Shown one piece after another: positions 27,116 to 35,848 of a DNA stretch of 64,000 nucleotides. Source of the DNA: Lutibacter sp. (lineage in GTDB: Bacteria; Bacteroidota; Bacteroidia; Flavobacteriales; Flavobacteriaceae); the NCBI GenBank assembly GCA_002733665.1, contig NVWM01000009.1:1-64000 (forward strand). The letters are read 5' to 3'. Each line of letters opens with the position of its first letter. Within the stretch, counting starts at the first letter, position 1. A model generated the notes under the pieces. That model saw nothing but the letters and a program-made list of their open reading frames with translations, had not been told where the DNA came from and did no database searches. The position numbers were made by a program, and so were the translations under genes.

Positions 27116-27778
27116 TTGGAAAGGAAAATAATTATAACTGCTGATGGCTCTACAACAATTCATTTACCTGAATGGAATGAACAATATCATTCAACACATG
27201 GAGCGATACAAGAAGCGTATCACGTTTTTATTAAGAGTGGTTTATCGCTTTTTAAAAATAAAGAAATAAATATTTTAGAAATAGGTTTTGGAACTGGTTT
27301 AAATTGTTTTATTACGTTTTTAGAATTAGAAAAATACAATTTAAAAATAGATTATACAGGAGTTGAAGCGTATCCAATCTCAACTGAAGAAGTTGAAGCG
27401 TTAAATTATATTTCAGAATTAAAAACGGAAGGAGAAACATCATTATTCAAAGAAATGCACGATATCTCTTGGGATGAAAGACATAATATTCGTAAAAATT
27501 TTCATTTGACAAAACAACAAAAGTTTTTTAAGGATATTGATGACAAGAATACTTTTGATTTAATTTATTTTGATGCCTTTGGTGCGCGTGTTCAACCAGA
27601 ACTATGGACTGAAGAAATTTTTAAAAAGATGTATATTGCGTTAAAACAAGGAGGTGTTTTAGTTACATATTCTGCAAAAGGGAGTGTAAGGAGAGCAATG
27701 CAAGCAGTAGGATTTATGGTTGAACGACTTGAAGGTCCTCCTGGAAAAAGAGAAATGTTAAGGGCAATTAAAAAATGA
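27116..27778 (+). CDS. mnmD: tRNA 5-methylaminomethyl-2-thiouridine methyltransferase, MnmD-type
   Basis: 220-residue stand-alone version of the methyltransferase half of MnmC, which completes mnm5s2U at the wobble position of some tRNAs. Motifs: SAM-binding ILEIGFGTGLNCF (about 49-61), DLIYFDAFGARVQPELWTEE and the C-terminal GPPGKREMLRA. The start is TTG at 27116, four bases after the preceding stop; the N-terminal ERKIIITADGSTTIHLPEWN is the normal family beginning. It ends 5 bases before repeat element A. Confidence 0.92.
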   Translation: MERKIIITADGSTTIHLPEWNEQYHSTHGAIQEAYHVFIKSGLSLFKNKEINILEIGFGTGLNCFITFLELEKYNLKIDYTGVEAYPISTEEVEALNYISELKTEGETSLFKEMHDISWDERHNIRKNFHLTKQQKFFKDIDDKNTFDLIYFDAFGARVQPELWTEEIFKKMYIALKQGGVLVTYSAKGSVRRAMQAVGFMVERLEGPPGKREMLRAIKK

Positions 27779-27783
27779 ATAAC

Positions 27784-27874
27784 ATGAAACGAGTATGTTA
27801 AAATCATTATTATATAAGAGAGTGTTTAATTGCGAACACATGTGACAAATAATCAATAATAAAAAAAACACATG
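27784..27874 (+). repeat. Intercistronic repeat element, copy A (mnmD to small membrane gene)
   Basis: It begins ATGAAACGAG 5 bases after the mnmD stop and ends on the ATG of the next gene, 88 bases later. It shares with copies B, C and D the blocks ATGAAMCGA, GCGAACACATGTGAC and an AT-rich CAATAATA stretch before CACATGAAA. CATGTG (27839-27844) can pair with CACATG (27869-27874), which contains the downstream start codon. The leading ATG opens a five-codon frame (MKRVC). Confidence 0.7.
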
Positions 27875-28000
27875 AAATTTAGTAGATTTAAGAAAAGAAG
27901 GAAACCGAATAAGAGCAAATTAATTATACTATTAATTATATTATTAGTTATTCTTTCCTTTTGGAAAAATGTCGAAAGTTTGATAGAAAAATATTTCTAA
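27872..28000 (+). CDS. Very small basic single-pass membrane protein
   Basis: 42 residues, starting at the ATG that closes repeat element A. A strongly basic N-terminus (MKFSRFKKRRKPNKSKLI) is followed by one hydrophobic helix (IILLIILLVILSFW) and a short amphipathic tail ending EKYF. The stop overlaps the end of the convergent BI-1 gene by 4 bases. No family is recognised. Gene status rests on the membrane-protein composition and on its position after a conserved start-codon element. Confidence 0.55.
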   Translation: MKFSRFKKRRKPNKSKLIILLIILLVILSFWKNVESLIEKYF

Positions 28001-28734
28001 TTCAATGCAATTTTTTTCATTATTCTTAATGCCTCAATATATACCCAAACTAAGGTTACAAGTAGTCCCCAAGTAGCAACCCATTCCATATATTTTGGAG
28101 CACGATTTACTTTTCGCTCTATATAATCAAAATCTAAAAGTAAAGACAAAGAAGCGATTGATGCAGCAATAATATTGAAGCCTATAGCAAACCATGAAGT
28201 TCCATAAATAATTGATGCTGAAATTCCAAAGAAACTTAAAATCCATGAAATAAGATAAATAACCATTATTGATATTGTTGCCGAAATAATTACACTTCTA
28301 AATTTGTGAGTAATTGATACTATTTTTAATTTGTAAGAAAATAACATGATAAAAAAAGTGATAATTGTAACGCCGACAGCTCTCATAGGCATCCCTTCAA
28401 ATTTTAATTCTGCATATGCTGAAAAACCACCAAGAAAAAAACCTTTTGATAAAGCGTATAGCGGTGCTGTAACAGATGCCCATTTATGCTTATACGAAGT
28501 TAAAACACTTAAAATAATTGCTCCTAAAAGCCCTAACGATGTATGCCACTTTACATTCACACCTTGATGAACTAAATCCCAAACATACCAAGTAGATATA
28601 GCAGCAATGAGTAAGCAAAAAAATGTTTTTATAATGATGCCGCTTAAAGTCATCTTGTTGTTTGATAATCTATATCCTTTCCATACACTAATACTAAATG
28701 CAGGATTTGAAGTCTTATAGTTTAACAATGACAT
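27997..28734 (-). CDS. Bax inhibitor-1 / YccA family membrane protein
   Basis: 245 residues with about seven hydrophobic segments. The opening NYKTSNPAFSISVWKGYRL and the later ALSKGFFLGGFSAYAELKFE are typical of the bacterial BI-1-like (YccA) subfamily. Eukaryotic relatives leak calcium in a pH-dependent way; the bacterial role is not settled. It follows the glycosyltransferase and flippase-like genes on the same strand with a 35-base gap. Confidence 0.88.
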   Translation of the reverse strand: MSLLNYKTSNPAFSISVWKGYRLSNNKMTLSGIIIKTFFCLLIAAISTWYVWDLVHQGVNVKWHTSLGLLGAIILSVLTSYKHKWASVTAPLYALSKGFFLGGFSAYAELKFEGMPMRAVGVTIITFFIMLFSYKLKIVSITHKFRSVIISATISIMVIYLISWILSFFGISASIIYGTSWFAIGFNIIAASIASLSLLLDFDYIERKVNRAPKYMEWVATWGLLVTLVWVYIEALRIMKKIALN

Positions 28735-28769
28735 ATATTATTTTTTATTTACAGATAAATATACAATAA

Positions 28770-29900
28770 TTAAAGATTAAATAATCTCCCTTTCCATTTA
28801 TAACGATTTTTAAAAATTGTCAAAAAAGAAGTGAAAATGATGAAAAATGGATGAAAAATTGCAATAATTGGATAAAAAACAATATTTTTTGATTGTTTTG
28901 TGAAAATAAGCGTTTTTGTGATAAGTGTAAAATCAACAGTAAATTTAATTGAAAACAGCATGATAAAAATTTCCCAAGACAAGAATTTAAAAAGAGTAAT
29001 TGGAAGTGAAATGACTAATAAAAAATTTATTAATAGAACAGAAATTCCAACAAATTTTCCAAACCAATTCTTATAAGATGAGGTTTTTGAAGCCCAACGA
29101 ATTCGTTGCGAAACTAAACTTCTCAAAGTAGGTTGAGGCTTAGTAATTACAAGTGCATCATAAGATTTTAAAAAATGAACTTCATTTGGAAACTTTTCAA
29201 TCATTTTTTCTAACATAAAAATATCATCGCCACTCGAGATATTATTATTCCCTTCAAACCCATTAACTTGATAAAATGAATCTTTAGAATAGCAAAGGTT
29301 AGCACCATTACACAAAAAAGGTTTTTTGATGCCAAAACCACCAATAGTAGATCCAATCAGACTTGTAAAATCTAATAGTTGAAATTGCTCTAAAATCGAA
29401 TTACTAGTTTGGTAAGTCACTGGAGCACAAATCATTTTCGAATCATTTTCTTTAATGAATTCATCAAACAATTGCAGCCATTTTTTCGGGACTATACAAT
29501 CAGCGTCAGTTGTTACAATCCAATTAAAATTTGACTTTTGTACAGCAGTTTCAATAGCATCTTTTTTTGGTGAATTCGATTTTCGGATATTGTCAAATAT
29601 ATAAAAGTTAAGTTTTAGATCTTGAGTTTTGAAGAGTCTAATTTTCTCAACAGATGTGTCATTAGAATCATCATTTATAAAGATTACTTCAAATAAACCT
29701 TTAGGATAATCAAGTATTGATAAACTTTCTAAAAGACTTGGTAAATTTTTTGCTTCATTCCTAAAAGGAATAATAATTGTAAAAGTGTTTTCAGGTGTAG
29801 AATTACCGATTTTAAATAATTTGACTTTATCAAAACCAATAATGAAAGAAACAATTAAAATTGTATAAATAATGATTATTAAAAATACTAAATATATCAT
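28770..29900 (-). CDS. Membrane-bound family 2 glycosyltransferase
   Basis: 376 residues. An N-terminal membrane helix (about 2-22) is followed by a GT-A domain: FTIIIPFRNEAKNLPSLLES (about 41-60), FINDDSND, and the metal-binding TTDADCIVPKKW. The acceptor region includes QRIRWASKTSSYKNW, the QxxRW-type motif of processive or polyprenyl-dependent enzymes. Three hydrophobic helices close the protein. Its start overlaps the flippase-like gene by 4 bases, so the two probably make and move a lipid-linked sugar. Donor and acceptor are unknown. Confidence 0.9.
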   Translation of the reverse strand: MIYLVFLIIIIYTILIVSFIIGFDKVKLFKIGNSTPENTFTIIIPFRNEAKNLPSLLESLSILDYPKGLFEVIFINDDSNDTSVEKIRLFKTQDLKLNFYIFDNIRKSNSPKKDAIETAVQKSNFNWIVTTDADCIVPKKWLQLFDEFIKENDSKMICAPVTYQTSNSILEQFQLLDFTSLIGSTIGGFGIKKPFLCNGANLCYSKDSFYQVNGFEGNNNISSGDDIFMLEKMIEKFPNEVHFLKSYDALVITKPQPTLRSLVSQRIRWASKTSSYKNWFGKFVGISVLLINFLLVISLPITLFKFLSWEIFIMLFSIKFTVDFTLITKTLIFTKQSKNIVFYPIIAIFHPFFIIFTSFLTIFKNRYKWKGRLFNL

Positions 29901-30856
29901 TTATAACTCTTTTGAAAATTTATTATAAAAAGACTCCCAACTAACGAAGGAATTGCAAAATTTAAAATCCACATTAGCAGTGTAATTGTTATAATAGTTA
30001 GTTCAGAAACATTAATAAAAGCAAATATATATATTGCGACAGAACCTTTTACAGCCCAATCAAACAAAGAAATACTTGGAATAAATGACGCTAAAAAATA
30101 CATTGTAAAAATCAAGTACATTAAAGTTGAGTAATCAATATCAACACCAAAGACTATCAATAAAAAATAAAATTGATGGGAGAAAATTAAATACCTAATT
30201 AATGATAATATAATGATTTTTAAATGTGTTTTTAGAATTATTGTTTTGACAAAATCTCGTAATTTATCCAGTTTTAGATAAGAGAACAGTTTTACTTTTC
30301 TCCTTTTGTTTGGAATAAAAATAAGTAATAAAAATGCTAGTAAATACGCGATTCTTCGAATCCTGTATGGATTTATTTCAATCTCATAAGTCGATATAAA
30401 ATAGATGATTCCTACAATTCCAAAGAGTATAGTTATTGTGAGTTGATTTAAGTTTCCAATCAAATTCAGTAATATTATTTTGCCTTTATTTTTTGAAAAA
30501 TAAACTGCCTTTGCACCATAATCTCCAATTCTATTAGGTGTAAATAATGAAACTGTTAACGCTGCTAAACTTTGTTTTGTAGCATCTGAAAAAGAAGTCT
30601 TTTTAATAGTGTTTGCAAGGATTTTCCATTTCTTAATTTCAAAAAACCAATTTAAAAATGATAATATTAATAAAATTGGAATGGTCCATTTTTTTTGAAG
30701 AAGAATACTTTTTATTTGGTGAATAAATTCACTGAATTTTATATTGTCATTATGTACAACCTTATCATAAATAAAATAGAGTGAACCGATAACAATAGCA
30801 AGTTTGACTATAAAAAATAAAAACGACTTGTATTTTGGGTTTATGTTGTTGTACAT
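29897..30856 (-). CDS. AglD/MprF-like flippase domain membrane protein (UPF0104)
   Basis: 319 residues with about eight hydrophobic segments, matching the lysylphosphatidylglycerol synthase transmembrane region without the synthase domain. The family motif [20 protein letters not shown] (about 104-123) is clear. Such proteins are thought to flip lipids or lipid-linked sugars. The start lies 20 bases from the divergent ruvC start. It overlaps the downstream glycosyltransferase gene by 4 bases. Confidence 0.85.
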   Translation of the reverse strand: MYNNINPKYKSFLFFIVKLAIVIGSLYFIYDKVVHNDNIKFSEFIHQIKSILLQKKWTIPILLILSFLNWFFEIKKWKILANTIKKTSFSDATKQSLAALTVSLFTPNRIGDYGAKAVYFSKNKGKIILLNLIGNLNQLTITILFGIVGIIYFISTYEIEINPYRIRRIAYLLAFLLLIFIPNKRRKVKLFSYLKLDKLRDFVKTIILKTHLKIIILSLIRYLIFSHQFYFLLIVFGVDIDYSTLMYLIFTMYFLASFIPSISLFDWAVKGSVAIYIFAFINVSELTIITITLLMWILNFAIPSLVGSLFIINFQKSYK

Positions 30857-30876
30857 TTACACAAAGAAACGAAATA

Positions 30877-31431
30877 TTGTCCACAGAAAAAATCATATTA
30901 GGAATTGATCCAGGAACCACAATTATGGGTTTTGGATTGATAAAAGTTGTAAATAAGAAAATGGAGTTTATGGTAATGAATGAATTGATGCTCAAGAAGT
31001 ATGATGATCATTATGTGAAATTGAAACTTATTTTTGAACGCACTATAGAACTCATTGACTCATATCATCCTGATGAAATAGCGATTGAAGCACCATTTTT
31101 TGGAAAGAATGTGCAATCAATGTTGAAGTTAGGGAGGGCGCAAGGTGTAGCAATTGCTGCAGGATTATCACGAGATATTCCAATTACTGAATATGCTCCT
31201 AAAAAGATAAAAATGGCAATTACGGGAAACGGAAACGCAAGTAAAGAACAAGTTGCAGGAATGCTCAAAAACACGCTAAAGTTAAAAACATTGCCTAAAA
31301 ATCTCGATGCAACAGACGGACTTGCAGCAGCAGTTTGTCATTTTTATAATGCTGGAAAAATTACTGGAGGAAAGAGTTATACAGGTTGGAGCGCTTTTGT
31401 AAAACAGAATGAAAAAAGAGTTATAAAGTAA
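30877..31431 (+). CDS. ruvC: Holliday junction endonuclease RuvC
   Basis: Resolves Holliday junctions with RuvAB. From a TTG at 30877 the protein is 184 residues. The catalytic acidic residues sit in [14 protein letters not shown] (first Asp near 10), [11 protein letters not shown], and [14 protein letters not shown]. The frame continues upstream to 30835, but that stretch is cysteine-rich, atypical and overlaps the divergent gene, so the TTG is preferred. It is followed after 5 bases by hemW. Confidence 0.95.
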   Translation: MSTEKIILGIDPGTTIMGFGLIKVVNKKMEFMVMNELMLKKYDDHYVKLKLIFERTIELIDSYHPDEIAIEAPFFGKNVQSMLKLGRAQGVAIAAGLSRDIPITEYAPKKIKMAITGNGNASKEQVAGMLKNTLKLKTLPKNLDATDGLAAAVCHFYNAGKITGGKSYTGWSAFVKQNEKRVIK

Positions 31432-31436
31432 TTAAA

Positions 31437-32585
31437 TTGGCAGGAATTTATCTACATATCCCATTTTGCAAACAAGCATGTTATTATTGTGATTTTCATT
31501 TTTCTACTTCGTTAAAAAGAAAATCAGAAATGATTCATGCCATTGCTGATGAATTGATTTTACGAAAAAACGAACTCACAGAAACTATAGAAACCATATA
31601 CTTTGGTGGTGGAACTCCATCTTTATTAACGATTGATGAAATTCAATTTTTAATTGATACAATTCAACAAAATTTTATGGTAATTGACACTCCAGAAATT
31701 ACTCTAGAGGCCAATCCAGATGATTTGTCAGAAGAAAAAATACTCGAACTCGCTGAAAGTCCAATTAACCGTTTAAGCATCGGAATACAATCATTTTTTG
31801 AAGGCGATTTAAAGTCAATGAATCGTGCACATACAGCATCAGAATCCACAAATTGCCTCTCTGTGGCGAGTCGCCACTTTGATAATATTACGGTTGATTT
31901 AATTTACGGAATTCCGAATATGAATGCTAATAAATGGAGAGAGAATTTGAATAAAGCATTTAATTTTGGTATCAATCACATTTCGAGTTATGCGCTAACA
32001 GTTGAGCCAAAAACTGCCTTAGATTCGTTTATTAAAAACGGTAAATATCCGCCGTTAGATGAGCAACTTGCAGCGCAACATTTTGACATTTTAGTAGAAG
32101 AAACAGCAAAACAAGGATTTGTGCATTATGAGATTTCTAATTTTGGAAAATCTGATTATTTTTCAAAACACAATACAAGTTATTGGAAAGGAAAATCATA
32201 TTTAGGCGTTGGACCTTCAGCACATTCATTTAAAGGAAATGAAAGGAGTTGGAATGTGTCAAATAATGTAAAATACGTAAAGTCTATTCAAGATAAAATA
32301 TTACCAAGAGAAGTTGAAGAATTGTCATTAAATGATCAATTCAATGAAACTATAATGACAGGATTACGCACAATTTGGGGAGTTTCATTAACTCAAATAG
32401 CACAGGAGTTCGGAGAGAAATGCAAAATGGATTTAGTAACATCCGCAGAAAAATATATTAAGCAAAATTTACTTATTATAGAGAATTGTCATTCTGAGCA
32501 AAGCGAAGAATCTATTTTGAAAACAACCAACAAAGGGAAATTTCTCGTTGACGGAATTGCTTCTGAATTGTTTATGATTGATTAA
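31437..32585 (+). CDS. hemW: HemW-like radical SAM haem chaperone
   Basis: 382 residues, start TTG at 31437. The radical SAM cluster motif CKQACYYCDF (about 10-19) has the CxxxCxxC spacing plus the extra Cys typical of HemW/CPDH relatives. GGGTPSLL and the later GVGPSAHSF fit. HemW inserts haem into respiratory enzymes; coproporphyrinogen oxidase activity is unlikely given the missing second cysteine context. The C-terminal CHSEQSEESI (about 352-361) is not a protein motif but a translated copy of a dispersed DNA repeat, inserted in frame before the normal ending. Confidence 0.9.
   Translation: MAGIYLHIPFCKQACYYCDFHFSTSLKRKSEMIHAIADELILRKNELTETIETIYFGGGTPSLLTIDEIQFLIDTIQQNFMVIDTPEITLEANPDDLSEEKILELAESPINRLSIGIQSFFEGDLKSMNRAHTASESTNCLSVASRHFDNITVDLIYGIPNMNANKWRENLNKAFNFGINHISSYALTVEPKTALDSFIKNGKYPPLDEQLAAQHFDILVEETAKQGFVHYEISNFGKSDYFSKHNTSYWKGKSYLGVGPSAHSFKGNERSWNVSNNVKYVKSIQDKILPREVEELSLNDQFNETIMTGLRTIWGVSLTQIAQEFGEKCKMDLVTSAEKYIKQNLLIIENCHSEQSEESILKTTNKGKFLVDGIASELFMID
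32488..32513 (+). repeat. Dispersed repeat copy inside hemW
   Basis: GTCATTCTGAGCAAAGCGAA, continuing GAATCT, is the common dispersed Bacteroidota repeat of the type tcattctgagcgaagcgaag. Here it lies within the coding frame and is translated as CHSEQSEES. Related GTCATTCC and GAGCGNAGTCGA units occur in the spacers at 36432, 38680, 40425, 54897, 55901 and 58664. Confidence 0.75.
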
Positions 32586-32604
32586 AAATGATTATTTTTA
32601 TAGT

Positions 32605-32697
32605 ATGAACCGAACATGTTTAAAGCATTTTCATTTAAATAAATGATAAACAGTGAACACATGTGACAGTTAAAAAAACAATAGATAAAAGCGCATG
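32605..32697 (+). repeat. Intercistronic repeat element, copy B (hemW to cyclase gene)
   Basis: It begins ATGAACCGAACATG 19 bases after the hemW stop and ends on the ATG of the cyclase gene, 90 bases later. GTGAACACATGTGAC and AACAATAGATAAA match the other copies. CATGTG (32660-32665) can pair with CGCATG (32692-32697), one G-U pair replacing a G-C or A-U seen elsewhere. Its leading frame is 13 codons (MNRTCLKHFHLNK). Confidence 0.7.
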
Positions 32698-33447
32698 AAA
32701 ATTAAAGTCAAATCAAAAGGCAAAAAATACAAGGTTAACCTTAAAAAACCGATAGATATTTCATTGCCATTATCAGCATCAAAAGAAAATGTAAATGCAT
32801 GGTATCTTGATGCGCCACAAATTGAACCTGTAGTTGATGGAAATTGGATTGCAAGTGTTGAAAAGGGCGCTTCGGTAAATTTTAATAATATTCAGTTTAA
32901 TCCGCACGCACATGGTACGCATACAGAATGTATAGGTCATATTACCAAAGAATTTCATAGTATAAATGATGCTGTAAAAACCTTCTTTTTTATTGCTGAA
33001 TTGATTTCTATTTCGCCAAAGATTCAAGAAAACGGAGATAAAATTATTACGAAAGCACAGTTGCAAACTTTATTGAATGATAAAAAAGTTGATGCATTGG
33101 TTATTCGCACGCTACCTAATAAAAAGGAAAAGAAATCACATCAATACTCGAATACTAATCCACCTTTTTTAGCAGAGAATGCGGCAGAATATATCAAAGA
33201 AATAGGATTGAAGCATTTGTTAATTGACTTACCATCAGTCGATAAAGAAAAAGATGAAGGAAAATTATTGGCGCATAAGGCTTTTTGGAATTATCATGGA
33301 GAGCAACGATTAGATGCGACTATTACAGAGTTTGTTTATATAAAAAACACCGTAAAAGATGGAGCATATTTATTGAATTTACAAATAGCCTCTTTTGTAA
33401 ATGATGCATCGCCAAGTAAGCCAGTTTTGTATAAATTAATGGGATGA
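32695..33447 (+). CDS. Cyclase family protein (kynurenine formamidase-like)
   Basis: 250 residues. The metal-binding signature of the cyclase/formamidase fold appears as NPHAHGTHTECIGHI (about 82-96), a variant of HxGTHxDxxxH with Glu in place of Asp. LIDLPSVDKEKDEG and the downstream His fit the fold. Members hydrolyse N-formylkynurenine, isatin and similar amides or lactams; the substrate here is unknown. The start is the ATG that ends repeat element B. The stop overlaps the next start as ATGA. Confidence 0.82.
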   Translation: MKIKVKSKGKKYKVNLKKPIDISLPLSASKENVNAWYLDAPQIEPVVDGNWIASVEKGASVNFNNIQFNPHAHGTHTECIGHITKEFHSINDAVKTFFFIAELISISPKIQENGDKIITKAQLQTLLNDKKVDALVIRTLPNKKEKKSHQYSNTNPPFLAENAAEYIKEIGLKHLLIDLPSVDKEKDEGKLLAHKAFWNYHGEQRLDATITEFVYIKNTVKDGAYLLNLQIASFVNDASPSKPVLYKLMG

Positions 33448-33809
33448 ATATAGAACAATACAGGGACTATTGCTTATCTAAAAAAGGTGTTACAGAACAT
33501 TTTCCTTTTAATGAAACAACACTTGTTTTTAAAGTTATGGGAAAAATGTTTGCCTTATGCGGATTGGAACGTCATCCTTTTGGCGTAAATTTGAAATGCG
33601 ATCCTGAGCGTTCGATTGAATTGAGAGAAGAACACGAATCTTCAATTATGGGAGCATTTCATATGAGTAAAAAGCATTGGAATACTGTTGTGCCAAATAC
33701 CTCATTTTCTGATGATTTTTTTATAGAATTAATTGATCATTCGTATGATTTAGTTGTAAAAGGGTTGACAAAGAAATTAAGAACAGAATTAGAAAAAATA
33801 AAAGAATAA
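33444..33809 (+). CDS. MmcQ/YjbR family protein
   Basis: 121 residues of the MmcQ/YjbR DUF family (double-wing DNA-binding-like fold): NIEQYRDYCLSKKGVTEHFP, then FALCGLERHPFGVNLKCDPE and MSKKHWNTV. The fold suggests nucleic-acid contact, but no function is established. ATGA overlap with the upstream cyclase gene indicates translational coupling. Confidence 0.85.
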   Translation: MNIEQYRDYCLSKKGVTEHFPFNETTLVFKVMGKMFALCGLERHPFGVNLKCDPERSIELREEHESSIMGAFHMSKKHWNTVVPNTSFSDDFFIELIDHSYDLVVKGLTKKLRTELEKIKE

Positions 33810-34067
33810 ATGAAAAAAACACTATTATTTTTAGGAATGTTTTAGTGCTGATAAGTTGTAAAACAGAAACAGTTTCAGATAAATTGTCTACAATCCTATA
33901 AAATCGGAGAATTAAAAATAAGGGAACTTCGTGAAAAAGCAGCATCAGAATTAGGCACCAACTTTGATATTCGCAAATTTCACGAAGTTATTTTAGAATT
34001 AGGAACTGTAACCCTCACAATCCTTGAAAATAGAATTAATAACTATATAGAGAACGCTAAAAAGTAG
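33810..34067 (+). pseudogene. Decayed DUF885 lipoprotein gene
   Basis: An ATG at 33810 begins a lipoprotein signal (MKKTLLFLGMF) that runs into TAG. A one-base shift restores VLISCKTETVSDKLST. After another stop, the frame from 33894 to 34067 reads SYKIGELKIRELREKAASEL and on to INNYIENAKK. This is clearly homologous to the C-terminal 57 or so residues of the DUF885 protein at 10929-12650 (SYKIGELKIRELRKRAKEQL). About 500 central codons are missing. It is a frameshifted, internally deleted relic. It starts directly after the MmcQ-like stop. Confidence 0.88.
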
Positions 34068-34084
34068 GATTGATTGCTTTTAAC

Positions 34085-35188
34085 TTAGCCAATAATTTTT
34101 TGTTGACTTTTATGAAAGGCATCTGCTTGTTGTTGCATTAATTCGCGCGCTTTTTTGCGCTTATAATCATACAACTCTTCTTCTTCAGAAATGTCTGCAT
34201 ATACTTTCTCGTTAAGCGATATATCTGTTTGTAACATTTCTTTCCGTTGATTTACTTTTTGTGTAACCCAAACTTTTACGGCATCTTCAGCATCTTGAAG
34301 TTTAAAGTCATATTCACCTTTTGGCGATAATAATTTTGCAAAAATTGGCGAAGTTTCAATAGCAAGAAATAACAGAAATATAAAAAATGAAGGCAGCCAA
34401 GGAAGTGAATTTAGTGCATTTACTCTGGCCATTAATCCGTCAAAACCATCAATGATTGGTTGCGTTGTTGTTTCTTGATTTTTTTGTTGAGAAATTAATG
34501 TTGCAATTTGAGTTTCTTTAGCAGATATTTTTTCTTTATTTTCTGATTTTAATAGTTGCAATTCTTGTAAAGTAGCATCGTGTTTTTCACGTTTCTCTTT
34601 ATATACAGGGCCTTTGCCAAGTAATTTTGTTCCTTCTCTTCCTTCGGCTTCAGCAATATAGGTTTCGTATAAAGTGTTTGCGCTAGTTTCTTTAGTGTTG
34701 ATTTCTTGTTTTAATTGATTTATTTCTCCTTGAATTGAAGTAATTTCTGGAGTATATTGATTCGCTATTTGTTCTTTATTAGCAAGTGTTAGTTCGTTTT
34801 TTTGTTCCAATAAAACTTGATTGATTTCTTTTTCGAAAATCTTTAATTCCAACGGTTTTGCAATCACAACAGCAATAATAACTGCCAATATTATTCTAGG
34901 AATTGCCTGTTTTATTTCGCTCCATTTAGTATCACTTTTTTTGATTGTTGATACTATAAACCTATCTAAATTGAAGATTAATAATCCCCAAATCAATCCA
35001 AAGAAAATTGAAGCGTACAAATTGTCAAAAACGGTGTAAAGCGCATAACTGGCTGCAATTGTAGCCATAACAGCAGTAAAAAATACAGTTCCTCCAATTC
35101 CAGCAAATTTGGTTTGCTCGGCTTTTGAACTATTTTGAAGTATATCGGTGTCAGCGCCAGAGCACATCCAGAAAAATTGTTTAAGCAT
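34085..35188 (-). CDS. DUF4407 membrane protein
   Basis: 367 residues. The opening LKQFFWMCSGADTDIL and GLIWGLLIFNLDRFIVSTIK are hallmarks of DUF4407. There are two membrane helices near 30-75, another near 100-115, a long charged coiled coil (about 125-240), and a further hydrophobic helix (about 255-275), followed by a charged C-terminal tail. The role is unknown; the layout suggests an envelope-anchored coiled-coil protein. It is convergent to the pseudogene at 33810. Confidence 0.85.
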   Translation of the reverse strand: MLKQFFWMCSGADTDILQNSSKAEQTKFAGIGGTVFFTAVMATIAASYALYTVFDNLYASIFFGLIWGLLIFNLDRFIVSTIKKSDTKWSEIKQAIPRIILAVIIAVVIAKPLELKIFEKEINQVLLEQKNELTLANKEQIANQYTPEITSIQGEINQLKQEINTKETSANTLYETYIAEAEGREGTKLLGKGPVYKEKREKHDATLQELQLLKSENKEKISAKETQIATLISQQKNQETTTQPIIDGFDGLMARVNALNSLPWLPSFFIFLLFLAIETSPIFAKLLSPKGEYDFKLQDAEDAVKVWVTQKVNQRKEMLQTDISLNEKVYADISEEEELYDYKRKKARELMQQQADAFHKSQQKIIG

Positions 35189-35257
35189 CGTGAGTAAGTT
35201 TCTTATATAACGATGCTTAAAGGTGAAATGTTACATTGGAAATGAAAATAATAATAT

Positions 35258-35767
35258 TTAAGATAAATCATTAATGAATAATCGTAATTCATCAGGATCA
35301 TTTGGAATGAATATATTTCTTTCATGTTTAAAACCCAACCGTTCTAATAGATTAGAAGATTTTACATTGTCAAGCGTTGTTATTGCTGCGATTTTATCAA
35401 TTTTCAAGGTGCTTTTTGCAAAGTCAAGAACTCCTTTAGATGATTCAAACGCAAATCCTTTTCCTTGATATTCTTTTAAAAAAGAAAAACCAATATCCAT
35501 AAATTCCAATCCATCTCTATCGATTAAACCACACATTCCAATAGGTGTTTTACTATCCTTTAGGGAAACTAAATAGAATCCAAAACCTTGAGATTCATAC
35601 TCTTTGATAATTTTATTAGTGATGTGTTTCTTGGCATCAGCAATAGATTTTATGTTTTTATCAGGAATAAATTGTAGGTATGTTGGGTCGTTCACCAATT
35701 CGTAAAAAAAAGGAGCTTCATTAATTGTAATTTCTGTAATTGTAAGTCGTTCGGTTTCTATTCTCAT
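35258..35767 (-). CDS. GNAT family N-acetyltransferase
   Basis: 169 residues of the RimJ/RimL-like GNAT type: N-terminal RIETERLTITEITINEAPFF, then FSFLKEYQGKGFAFESSKGV carrying the acetyl-CoA-binding Q/RxxGxG/A region (about 95-110), and NVKSSNLLERLGFKHER near the end. It transfers an acetyl group from acetyl-CoA to an amine; the substrate is unknown. Transcribed alone. Confidence 0.9.
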   Translation of the reverse strand: MRIETERLTITEITINEAPFFYELVNDPTYLQFIPDKNIKSIADAKKHITNKIIKEYESQGFGFYLVSLKDSKTPIGMCGLIDRDGLEFMDIGFSFLKEYQGKGFAFESSKGVLDFAKSTLKIDKIAAITTLDNVKSSNLLERLGFKHERNIFIPNDPDELRLFINDLS

Positions 35768-35848
35768 CTTCCAAAAATAATGATTCTTAATTTATAATCA
35801 AATTAGTTGGAATAACTGTAAATTTGTAATTCTAAAAAAAGAAATTAA

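Noticed and set aside
30835-30876. Longer RuvC starting at 30835
   Set aside because: The extra 14 residues are Cys-rich, unlike any RuvC, and overlap the start of the divergent flippase-like gene.
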